DNA from: Collybiopsis luxurians FD-317 M1
Lineage: Eukaryota > Basidiomycota > Agaricomycetes > Agaricales > Omphalotaceae
DNA length: 25,767 nucleotides
Direction of reading: 5' to 3'
Assembly: GCA_000827265.1 (NCBI GenBank)
Contig: KN834806.1
Span: 76,107 to 101,873 of the forward strand
Positions 9,436-18,475 of this stretch are shown here, piece by piece. A model generated the notes under the pieces. That model made no database searches and was not told the DNA's origin. It was given only the letters and a program-made list of their open reading frames with translations. How positions within the stretch are numbered: the stretch's first letter is position 1; the number at the start of each line of letters is the position of its first letter. Both the position numbers and the translations under genes were made by a program.

Positions 9436-10063
9436 TGAAGGTACACTTTTTGCTAGTCCTAGTGGTGGTAGAATGACTGATGCTATTAGCTGTAGGTGTC
9501 TCAATGGTGTACAAGCCCTGTCTCAAAGGATTGTGTGACCCAAGCTACTAATCAGGAAAAAGGCCCTATAGCCTAGGCATATATAGGTTTTTATGTGGGT
9601 TGCCCTCAGGCAGTTTAAGGATTCTCAGGAGTCCTGGGCTACAAAGGCTGCCCAGGATGAGTGATGGTGCTTCATTACACCAATGCATTCATGAGTTCAT
9701 TACCCTACTCATTTCTGCTCAGTCTTCACAAAACCTCAAGCAGAAACTGACACAGCCTTTGAACTGGGTGCATGAACATGCTAGTGTATCAAAATTTTAA
9801 TTGAGTGACCCTTCACTCCCCTCTTAGGTTGATCTCCTCCTTCTGCTCTAGAATCCTGATTATCCATTCCCTCAAACTGCCTTGCAAAAGCTGCAGCCAA
9901 AGTCAACTACCTTCATAGTATGCATAATGAAATTGGCAGTACTCTCTGTCCCTCCTTCACCCTTCCTCAAATTTCAATTTCAATCTTAATCCTAATCCTA
10001 ATCTTTGTAATTTAGAGCAGCCACACCCTCTGATGCAACCAACTTGCTCCCCAAAAAACAGCC
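9436..10063. other. No gene recognised
   Basis: Upstream of the gag relic on the minus strand there is a TATA-like ACCTATATATGCC near 9590-9570, which could be part of the 5' LTR or leader of that element, but I cannot align it to the other LTR copies. Near 9985-10003 there is a short CTAATC/AATCCT repeat of about three units. No open frame is convincing. Confidence 0.4.
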
Positions 10064-10915
10064 ATGATCAAAATATTCTTCTCTGAAGAACCAACTCTCA
10101 GAATCCTTGCAAAATGCAAACAAAATGGAGTCACAGTCAACCATGCACTCTTTGTGCTGTGTAATGTTGCATGGGGACAGTTGAATTTGAATTTCAAAGC
10201 TATCCAGGAGCCTTTGTGAGTTTCCTTCCTTTTTTTTTTTTTTGTTGTTATCTCTTCTTTCAAAAATTGGGATTTTTGCCATTCTGACACACATCCTCCC
10301 CCTCCCATAGAATGATGTACACGGCACTTAATCTCTGACTGTACCTCTCCCAGCCCCCCTCCACCACCTACTGGTTCCTCACCCTCACCTACTTCAATGT
10401 TGTCCTCCCCGCCTTTGTCCCTACCACCCTCGCCGCTTTCTGGATGAGGGTCAGGGATGTGAAGGAGCAAACCAGGAAGGTGGTCAAGAATCCTTTTTTG
10501 ATGGCACAAGCAATGAGGGGGGTGAGGGTTAGGGTGGAGAGGGTTAGGGGGATGAGTGCAGATACGAATGGGGGTCTGAATGGTGGTGGTGGTGCGAGTG
10601 GTGGTGGTGGAGGCACGAGTAGCAATAGTGAGGCAAAGACAACAACGACACAAATACGGCCGTTGTTGGAATCATCCTTGTCTGTGACATCAACAGCTAC
10701 AGCGTCACCTACATTGTCTATTTTGCCTCCATCGTCAATGATTTCGGGTTCGTCATCATCATCAGTGTCCTTCTCATCAGCATGGTCAGCATTGTTCCCT
10801 ATGTCAGAGAAGTGGTCAGGACAGGGCAGCACTGTTGATATACCCCTCCCTGCATCTATAAATGACATTGTTGTTGTTCGGGATGATAGCGACGGAAACG
10901 GGAAGGGGAAACAGG
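10064..10915 (+). pseudogene. Acyltransferase-like family, plus-strand copy (truncated)
   Basis: The first exon (10064-10215) reads FFSEEPTLRILAKCKQNGVT and VNHALFVLCNVAWG. A GTGAGT donor at 10216 and an acceptor ending at 10310 define a 95-nt intron, after which the frame continues LMMYTALNL, a TGA at 10336-10338, then STTYWFLTLTYFNVVLPAFV and RVRDVKEQTRKVVKNPFLMA. A Gly/Ser-rich low-complexity insert follows, then DIPLPASINDIVVVRDDS. These blocks resemble the C-terminal half of fungal CoA-dependent acyltransferases (alcohol acetyltransferase-like, chloramphenicol-acetyltransferase fold). I saw no HxxxD catalytic motif, so enzyme identity is an inference. The copy lacks its N-terminal half, has one nonsense codon, and loses homology to the other copies after about 10915. 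It points towards copy 11220-14650, tail to tail. Confidence 0.5.
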
Positions 10916-11219
10916 TATCATCATGCCACAAACATCGAAAATACACTACAGTACTTTATTGTACCATGTTGCTGCCTTTGTTGCAGTCAATACACTGTAG
11001 TACCCTCATTTCCCTCATCACATGTTACCTTATTCTCTCTCGTTGCTGTTCATTTGCATTTGCTCTGCGCGGTGCGCCTCTTGCTTGTGCAGCATGTACA
11101 TATACATGTACAACATAAACTCATACATCGAGTCAAGAAAGAAAAGAGAAGCAGACAGAAGGTAATTGGATTGATGGAAAAAGAAAGACATAAACATTCA
11201 CATGAACGTGAGCACCAAG
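10916..11219. other. Spacer between convergent family copies
   Basis: The frame from the upstream copy stays open to 11118 but no longer resembles the family. The reading VSSCHKHRKY and the TACATATACATGTAC-rich stretch at 11095-11112 look non-coding. The AAGAAAGAAAAGAGAAG patch near 11138 has a weak counterpart near 20645, just beyond the 3' end of another family copy. Confidence 0.4.
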
Positions 11220-11740
11220 GATAACAAAATTCGATGCACAAAGGATAACCCTTTGTTCGAATGCACCATTCAACCATCGTGCCTGAACACTATGCAGCCG
11301 TAGGTTTCATTCAGACCCAACCCTGGCCCTTGGCACTGATCTCGACCTCCCAATGGCCCCGAAATTCCCTACCTCCATGATAAACCAATTTTCTTGTACG
11401 CACCCATACCCGACCTCCTCTACCTCCATGACCACTATAACCTTACACCTCCCAGCTCCAGCTCCAGCTCCAGCCCTTGTCTTCTTTCACCCAACGTTCA
11501 GACCATCCCTGCCACAGCTGCTTAATGTCACTCTCGACCACGCTCCACTCCACCCTTCCTCTTCCCCCCATCCCAATCGCCGATGACCAACTTATCTACG
11601 ACTTATTCCAAAATCTCCCAAGACCTTGGCCATGTATCCTGCCCGGAGCGATCCATATCCCAGTGCGAATACAACCAAAGTTCTGACCAAAAGCATGTTC
11701 GAGGAGGAGGGACCACATGGAATTGTTAACAGCTTGCAGT

Positions 11741-12600
11741 CACTACGGCGGTTCTGATTTTTCTCGGCCGTTATTATTACTGTAAATAGATTTGGAATAA
11801 ATTTTTGATTTCGAGCGAAAAAATACTCGAAATTTGAAGCTTTTTTCGCCCGATATTGGAATCGAAAAAAAGAAGACAATTGAATCTGCATTTTGCTCGA
11901 AAAAATGTTAAATATTCCTCTCTAATTTCAATTGATAAAAGGCATTGATTTCGGGCATAAAAGGATTAGAATTTCCTTTGTAGTTCAATTTAGATTTCGT
12001 CGGTCATTCAATTCCTTTCACGGCTTAAAAAGGAATCCTTTTTCGATCGCAAAATGATTGTAATTACNNNNNNNNNNNNNNNNNNNNNNNNNNNNNNNNN
12101 NNNNNNNNNNNNNNNNNNNNNNNNNNNNNNNNNNNNNNNNNNNNNNNNNNNNNNNNNNNNNNNNNNNNNNNNNNNNNNNNNNNNNNNNNNNNNNNNNNNN
12201 NNNNNNNNNNNNNNNNNNNNNNNNNNNNNNNNNNNNNNNNNNNNNNNNNNNNNCCATTATGTTTCCCCAGGCGTAATTACAATCATTTTGCGATCGAAAA
12301 AGGATTCCTTTTTAAGCCGTGAAAGGAATTGAATGACCGACGAAATCTAAATTGAACTACAAAGGAAATTCTAATCCTTTTATGCCCGAAATCAATGTCT
12401 TTTATCAATTGAAATTAGAGAGGAATATTTAACATTTTTTTCGAGCGAAATGCAGATTTAATTGTCTTCTTTTTTTCGATTCCAATATCGGGCGAAAAAA
12501 GCTTCAAATTTCGAGTATTTTTTCGCTCGAAATCAAAAATTTATTCCAAATCTATTTACAGTAATAATAACGGCCGAGAAAAATCAGAACCGCCGTAGTG
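11741..12600. mobile_element. CACTA-type non-autonomous element with long palindromic arms
   Basis: The left end is CACTACGGCGGTTCTG (11741 on) and the right end is its exact reverse complement, ending at 12600. The flanks are AGT at 11738-11740 and AGT at 12601-12603, the 3-bp duplication expected of CACTA/EnSpm transposons. The empty site is visible in the paralogous copy at about 18757, where GCTTGCAACGGGCTATGG has no insertion. The arms (11741-12067 and 12273-12600) are inverted repeats about 327 bp long with only about three substitutions and one indel, so the insertion is recent. No transposase is readable. The element is a foldback or MITE-like derivative unless coding sequence hides in the gap. 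Arms this long would fold back and probably caused the assembly break. Confidence 0.85.
12068..12253. other. Assembly gap (186 N)
   Basis: A run of N lies at the centre of the palindromic element. The true length is unknown. The right edge shows about 19 bp (12254-12272) that do not pair with the left arm and belong to the loop. Confidence 0.95.
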
Positions 12601-14690
12601 AGTGGGCTATGGTGTGGATGACTAACGACTGTCGTTGGGTTGGGACGGGGCAGGCGAAGATACGGGAGGGGGTGGAAATGCTGAAAGCAGTTGGGGGTGG
12701 GGGTAGGTCAAGAGCGTTGAGAGTCGGTGTGGAATTGGAAAGGGCTGCTGGTGAAAGTTCGGAGTGGGAGGAGATTGCATTCAATGTCGTTCGGTAACAG
12801 TACAGTCGATGGCGAGGAAAGAGACGCGTGCGATGCAGAAACATACTGCTCCTGCCTAAAAATCAAATCCAAACTGCCAGCCAAGGACCATCCGAACAGT
12901 GTGGCACACCGTACGGACGGTTAAAACTGCTTCCTGTTCCCTTGCTCATCATCCCGGAGAATGCCGTTTATCGACGCGGGGAGGAGTGTATTGTCGTTAT
13001 TCCCTCCTCCCTCCAACTCCGACCCAGACCCAGACCAGACAACAACGACGACGGTGAGGATAACGATGACGATAAGGATGATGATGAGGATCCCGAATAC
13101 ACATTGACGATGACAATGACGATGACGACAAGGCCTCTGTCGCCACCGCCACTCTCGACGAAGGTACCATTGCACCACCTTCATCACTCCAACTAGCATC
13201 CTCTGCATTAACCATTGCCCTCACATCGCTATAGCCGTCAAAATCGAACTCTTGACTACCCTCCTTGTCTGCCCCTCCACCCCTTCAACCTCATCCAAAT
13301 GCCGGAAGGTTAGAAGGGACAAGGGAGGGGAGGACGACGTCGATGTAAATTAGGCCAAGGAACCGCCAGGAGGTGGAGGGGGTTGGGGTTAAGTATGGTC
13401 AGAGGTTAATACGATAGACCAGCGAGGATGGAGCACGACAGACTGATGCCTGGATGGATGTGAGGACGGATGGAGGTAATAGCATCGTCAGAAACGCAAC
13501 CCCCCCGAAAGAATCAAAAACTCACAAAACGGTCCACCCGTCCACGATTCAGGTTCTACTTTTCATACAGGGCCAAGAGCGCAGGGTTGCCCGTGACTTG
13601 ACTTTGCAGGCACTTTGATAGAGATTTGACCATTTGGTCTTTCGGAAAAGGTTGAACTAAACAGAGAGACGCGTCAGCTATGTGTCCAAACTGTAATGAC
13701 CAAAAACTCGCTGAACGTACATGTACTCTCGTTACTCCAATTCAAAAATCGCTTTATAACACCCACTCTCCCTGTCAATGACATCTGTAAGGTCCTGAAT
13801 AAGCCTCGACCCCAGCTTTTTCCATATATTCTACAGTCCCGGAGACATGCGCGCGATGAATACCCAGCCGACGCCGATGATGCAGTCCGTGGTTCTGGAG
13901 AGTCATAACCAGGGAAAAGCAGGAGTTGGGAGAGGCACGCATGGGTGTTGAAATGCCTGCATCTGTCGTGTCAGTTAAGGCGCAGAGGATGGAGAGAAAA
14001 CATTGGTGGTGGTCCGATGAAGGGACTGGCTGAATTTTCGTGGCATGGTTATTGTGAATTAATTGACCTTGGGTCTCGTAGAAGAAAGTCAGAATGAAGC
14101 TGAGCTTTGGCTAGGTCGGTATGATTCAGAGTCAATGTAGACGATAAGGATGTACGCGATGGTGGTATGGAAACAGGTTGTTGAATTACGGCACCGAGCA
14201 GGGACCACCGGATGCTACCGTGACAGACGTCCGACCTATACCTGCTGCCTAGCAATATTGATATCCAAGCTAATAGCTCAGTGCGCATCGTATTCGTTTT
14301 GCGCATCCTATCCGCAGATTAGATGGTTTTTGAGGTGTTTATGGAATATTCCAAGCTCATCGTCTCGGGGACCAGTATGTCTATGATACGGATATACAAA
14401 ACCCTTTTCACTGATCTTTGTCTCCTTTGACCCCACCTCATCCCTTCTACGCACCGTAAGAATCTGAGGTCAACGCATCAAAAAGTTTTATTTCCCCTCC
14501 CAATTCCGACAGTAATGATCGGGATAACAATGTGGTACTCAACATGGCATGGAAGCACGATCCCCGACTCTCGAAGAGAGGAGGGTCTTGTTTGCAGCGA
14601 TCGACATCAAAAGTAGCAAAATTACGCTCAAAGGAAATGTGTTCACACACTACGGTTTTAGGATCCGGATGTCCTCGTGATTGAAATACT

Positions 14691-14703
14691 TATATATATT
14701 ATT
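14691..14703 (+). promoter_or_regulatory. TATA box of the gene at 14852
   Basis: TATATATATTATT lies about 160 bp before the ATG and is followed by a pyrimidine-rich stretch (CTTTGTCTTTCACTTCC). A candidate 5'UTR intron with a GTTTAAC donor near 14805 and an ATAACAG acceptor ends at 14850, just before the ATG. The layout mirrors the NLR promoter at 23369. Confidence 0.45.
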
Positions 14704-14851
14704 CCCGGATCTTGCTCTTTGTCTTTCACTTCCACGTTGAGCGCCTGAGCAGCGAGCATCCCCATTGAGCAGTGTCAGACCTCCACCAACGGTTCATACC
14801 GCAAGGTTTAACTTTATTATTAAACAAACAATATCACATTTTCATAACAGT

Positions 14852-15649
14852 ATGGATTCTCTTGGTGAAATATTTGATACTTTGTGTGAATCTCGTCCTC
14901 TGTGGCTTTCACTGCATTTCATTGGTACTCTGGAAAATAAGTTGTCTGAGCTTGCAGTATCAGCTCTTCAAAGGCAAAATAGCTGAATGAATAAAGCAGA
15001 TGCTGTTAAAGCTGTACATCATTGTATGGTTAAATTTAGTGAACATTTATTTGCTGATACATTATCCATTTGTGAAAGGTGTACTGTACTCACAGATTAT
15101 CAATCTGCATCTTTGCAGTTCAGTAATGAATTTGGGTCTGCAATTACAACATTGGTAGTATCTTCATATTGGTATGCAGACCCTATACAATGTACTTATC
15201 ATATTTTCAATGCTCGCACATTTATACCTTGTATAGAGGATGTTTTCAGGAATGCTCCTGAAAATGATGTGGCAGAGCTTCATCGCAGACTGGGGATTTC
15301 ATGTCAAAAAAACAAGACCCTGCGATATTTGGCTCCTTCACATAATGGCTCTTCTATGTTATATTCTATTGATTTATTCAAACTGTTGGCACAGTGTTTT
15401 CAGCGAGATTTTCATTACTTGTATGTTATGCATGATATTGATTTGGTGAATACTTACTTGTTTACTTTTTGACACTCCCAATACATAAAGTATGAAAATG
15501 AAGTTTCTATTATACAGGCAATACTGGAGACATATGGGTACTCGCACAAAACATTGAATGATATTAAAGTTAGCTCATTTCAATTGAACCAATTGTCAAC
15601 TCATGTGAACTACTTACAAGACCATCGTCAGGAAGAATGTATTGAATGA
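14852..15649 (+). CDS. Unrecognised protein, three-exon model, 226 aa
   Basis: I do not recognise this protein. The model is exons 14852-14924, 14997-15445 and 15491-15649. The two introns (72 nt, GTACTC...AATAAAG, and 45 nt, GTGAAT...ATAAAG) remove the only two in-frame stops, TGA at 14984 and 15470, and keep the frame. The start is ATG 14852 (MDSLGEIFDTLCESRPLWLS); the frame also extends upstream to a TTG, which lies in the likely 5'UTR. The protein is Cys- and His-containing but without a clear zinc-binding spacing (SICERCTVLTDYQ, LGISCQKNKTLRYLAP). It has no signal peptide or membrane segment. It lies in an AT-rich block unlike the GC-rich flanks. The frame shifts near 15648 continue as SSEELKLLNDQSKWPQPVSQ, so the real protein may have been longer and truncated by a one-base change. 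It could belong to a mobile element. Confidence 0.4.
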
Positions 15650-16175
15650 GTTCAGAAGAATTGAAGTTGTTAAATGATCAAAGTAAATGGCCTCAGCCAG
15701 TATCTCAGGATGTAATCATGTCCTGCATTTGTAAATATTGAGAAGGTATTCAGTATCAACCTCCTTTCATCTCACAAAGCAATACAACATTATCCATGGC
15801 TCCTACATACACATACACTGAATTCCTTCATCCCACATCTGTTTCATATCCTTCTGTCCAGAATGGCAATTCACTCATCAGCAAATGCCAAATCTGTCAT
15901 CCTTAACTTGATCTCTAATACCAAAATAGTAGTACATACACTACAACAATCCTTATGTTCCGTTCCAGAATTGCCCATCAATATTGCTCTCTTACGTTGC
16001 TTCCCTACTCTTACAATCAGAGGTGACATCTTGATTCTCAAATACCACCTCAATAACCTACAAGACTTTGACCCTGTTTCTGAGTTGGGACACCTCTCAG
16101 AAGCTCTTTCTCTGTACATTACACACATAATATTCAGTCAATGACTCTAATTCTATTGTAGACTATTCTCAGACA
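15650..16175 (+). other. Decayed or untranslated stretch between two AT-rich genes
   Basis: Immediately after the stop at 15647, the shifted frame reads SSEELKLLNDQSKWPQPVSQ then DVIMSCICKY and a stop near 15740. A separate open frame at 15863-16144 has no known features. I cannot tell whether this is the broken C-terminus of the upstream gene or a 3' untranslated and intergenic region. Confidence 0.3.
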
Positions 16176-17036
16176 ATGCCTCCCTTTATAAATCTATCAC
16201 CTGAACCACTTGACCAAATACTCAACCAAATTTCACTTGCTGACCTTGGATGGCTTTACTGTACATCACAGAAATTTACCAACATTGTATGGAACTATTA
16301 TCTTCAGAGACTACAATTCCATCTTTCACTTTTCATGCCCAATCAAATCCCCTTTATAAATATGATGAATGAAACCAGATTGTGCATAATGGGATACTTT
16401 ATCATGTATTTTTTATGACTCTAACTAATCATTCCCCACAATTTAATCATCATCTCTCCTGACAACTCCCTTCAGAAATGGTACCAATTTGGCATATCCT
16501 CTCACTGGTGACTTATCTCAACCCAAATCCCACCATTGGTAGATGACTATTGTGACAGATACTTAGAATGGAATGCAGTTAGTGCAAACTTTCTCAATTT
16601 CCTATTTGCTCTCATCCATCTACAGAAACTGTGCATAAAAATCTACCAATCTCATTGCAATTCCATAATGCCCTTTATTGTAGGGTTTTCCTCCACCACA
16701 ACCTGCTGCTTCATGACCCCTACTGCCATTCACCTTCCCTATTACAGACAAATTCTCCAGCAACAATACCTCTCTCACAATGGCATAGATTTACTTCCTT
16801 CCATGACCATTGATCCCCTAGATGCTCAAATATTAACTAGTAACAATCCCTCTTACCATTCACTTGATTCATGTCCAGCAGCTTGGAGATCCCTTGATGA
16901 CAACTCTACTGCCAAATTAACCTTAACTGATCACTGTAATTGTCCCACAGACAATGACAATATGTACAGATGGACACTTGATGGCTTTTGTAACTTCATA
17001 CATTGTATTAATTATAGTAAACGAGCAAACCTGTAA
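16176..17036 (+). pseudogene. F-box protein gene, decayed
   Basis: The frame at 16176 starts MPPFINLSPEPLDQILNQIS followed by LADLGWLYCTSQKFTNIVW. This fits the F-box pattern: an L-P-x-E-x-L-x-x-I start, a leucine helix (ISLADLGWLYCTSQKF), then a second helix with a conserved Trp/Leu-rich end, at residues 7-45. F-box proteins of fungi bind SKP1 and recruit targets to SCF ubiquitin ligases, usually through C-terminal leucine-rich repeats. The first frame stops at 16416-16418. A second open frame, 16536-17036, has LIHLQKLCIKIYQ, which could be part of a leucine-rich region but is in a different register. No clean intron joins the two, so I treat it as a broken gene. Confidence 0.4.
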
Positions 17037-17114
17037 TTTTACTTGTGACATACATTTGATAATAACATTCTTCCCTGACTCTCCTTTATGCGTTTGTCGC
17101 GAGAGTCGGGGATT

Positions 17115-17130
17115 GCCGCCGAAGGGCGGC
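17115..17130. repeat. Short perfect GC hairpin
   Basis: GCCGCC at 17115-17120 pairs with GGCGGC at 17125-17130 over a GAAG loop, just where AT-rich sequence gives way to GC-rich sequence. It has no T-run after it and no known role. Confidence 0.5.
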
Positions 17131-17289
17131 GCTAAGGATCAAGTATGAAGGTTTAGTGGGTGTATTGCAGTTTAGGGACGAGATCACGGTAGATTTGGGT
17201 GAGTGAGTTCAAGATTCAGGGTATGCCACAATCTGCTCGTTTATCTTTATGCCCGTCCATCAAGCGAGGATAGAGAATAAGTCGAATAG

Positions 17290-18475
17290 CTGCTTTCAAC
17301 ATCCCCTACTAAACCCCATACATCCGTGCATGCATGCGCACTGCAATAAATTGCGACTCGGCAAAAATTTCACTCCGTCTAGCCTCAACCCCTCCCAACG
17401 TTGACCCAACATCCCAATCTTCTCCACCTCCAATATGACCCAATTCTATCATACGCCCCCACACCAGACCTGCCTCACCTCCACGACCACCAAACTCACA
17501 CTGGGCATCCCCGAACCCCAAACCCCAGAACTTGCCATATATACCCATCCTCGAATCCATTCATATCCCAGCCCACATCTGCCCAAAGTCATCGCCAAAT
17601 GTATATTCGAGGAGGGAAAGCCCATCGAATTGTTGTCAGGCTTGCGGTGGTTCCGCCATGGACAAGCAATAATTATTGTTGGTTTGGGGCGGGCGAAAAT
17701 ATGAGAGGGAGTTGAGTCGGAGCAAAGCAGTTGGGGTGAGTGAGGAGCGTCGAGGGTCGGTGTGGATTTTGGTAAGGACGCCAGTGAAGGGCCGGAGTGG
17801 GAGGAATTACACGGCTCGATAGGGACGAAGACTCGACGTTGTCCGGCAACATTTCAACCACGAGAGAAGAGGTGGTGCCTGCGATACAGAAGAATACTCC
17901 TCCTGCCGATAAATCCTAATCCAAATTCCAAAACAACCATAACCCAAACATCACCGCACTCGCTAGGGAGGGTAGCGACTGTTTCCGGTTCCCTGCTCAT
18001 CATCCTGCATAGCGGCGTTTATCGACACGGGGAGGAGTGTACGGTCAGTGCTGCTCTATTCCCTCCTCCTTCCTCTGACTCCGCCCTAGACCCAGACGAC
18101 GACGACGACGGTGATGATGACGAGGAAACCGATGATGAAGCTGACGGCCCCGCGGATGCAGTGACGTTGACGATGATGATGATGACGAGGGCTCTGCCGC
18201 CGGCGCTGCTCCTGACGAAGGTACCATAGTCGTTGCACCACCCTCATCCCCCTAGCCCTCTCTGCCCGAACCCTCGCCCCCGTCATTGCTCTAGCCGCCA
18301 GAAACCAACTATTGACCACCCTCCTCGTCCGCTGCTTCATCTCCTTCACCCTCATCCAAACCCAGATGGTTGGAAGAGATAAAGGCGGGGAGGATGACGT
18401 CGATGTAAGCGAGGGGAAGGAACCGGTCGGTGGTAGGGAACAAGTAGGGTCGAAGGTTAAGGGCCGTGTATCTTA
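17290..18475 (-). pseudogene. Acyltransferase-like family, partial copy lacking its 5' half
   Basis: On the minus strand it starts abruptly inside the second exon, at YTALNLRPYL (about 18470), and continues with IDVILPAFISSN (about 18410), MRVKEMKQRTRRVV (about 18355), a Ser-rich tract, TLLPVSINAAMQDDEQGTGN (about 18045-17980) and IYRQEEYSSVSQA (about 17920-17885), then the C-terminal region to about 17290. Stops (for example after YPP near 17970) and frameshifts show it is dead. There is no 5' exon: at 18475 the sequence switches directly to the 3' portion of the next copy, so this is the product of a partial tandem duplication or unequal exchange. Confidence 0.5.

Larger units (their letters stand above)
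11220..14650 (-). pseudogene. Acyltransferase-like family, minus-strand copy split by a CACTA element
   Basis: On the minus strand this copy runs from about 14650 to 11220 and is cut by the inverted-repeat element at 11741-12600. Recognisable blocks are: the exon with SLSKCLQSQVTGNPALLALY (about 13660-13570, containing a stop); the conserved GTGAGTTTTTGATTC donor at about 13535; a frame with PYLTPTPSTS and IDVVLPSLVPSNLPAF (13395-13300); an Asp/Ser low-complexity tract; NTLLPASINGILRDDEQGN (13000-12930); and TLFGWSLAGSLDLIFRQEQY (12910-12840). The C-terminal part continues beyond the insertion at 11735-11590. Several frameshifts and stops show it is dead. Its 5' border near 14650 is set by homology with 23090-22880. 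Family assignment as for the copy at 10064. Confidence 0.5.

Noticed and set aside
9985..10003. CTAATC-type short repeat that recalls interstitial telomere sequence.
   Set aside because: The unit is not TTAGGG/CCCTAA and has only about three copies.
12018..12332. Open frames running through the N gap.
   Set aside because: They are artefacts of translating unknown bases; the flanks are inverted-repeat arms with no coding character.
12828..13196. Long plus-strand acidic frames in the family copies (also 17762-18229 and the minus frame 10389-10946), with runs of Asp.
   Set aside because: They are antisense to the family's conserved blocks. The Asp runs are the reverse reading of Ser-rich low-complexity inserts, and the conserved intron fixes the other strand as coding.
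15650..15740. Reading SSEELKLLNDQSKWPQPVSQ, which recalled a motif upstream of helicase regions in some basidiomycete Helitron-type proteins.
   Set aside because: The resemblance is a vague memory, no Rep or helicase motif is present nearby, and no Helitron ends were seen.
17309..17560. Minus frame with many Gly and Trp that could be a small secreted protein.
   Set aside because: It overlaps the 3' end of a decayed family copy and has no signal peptide or conserved counterpart in the other copies.
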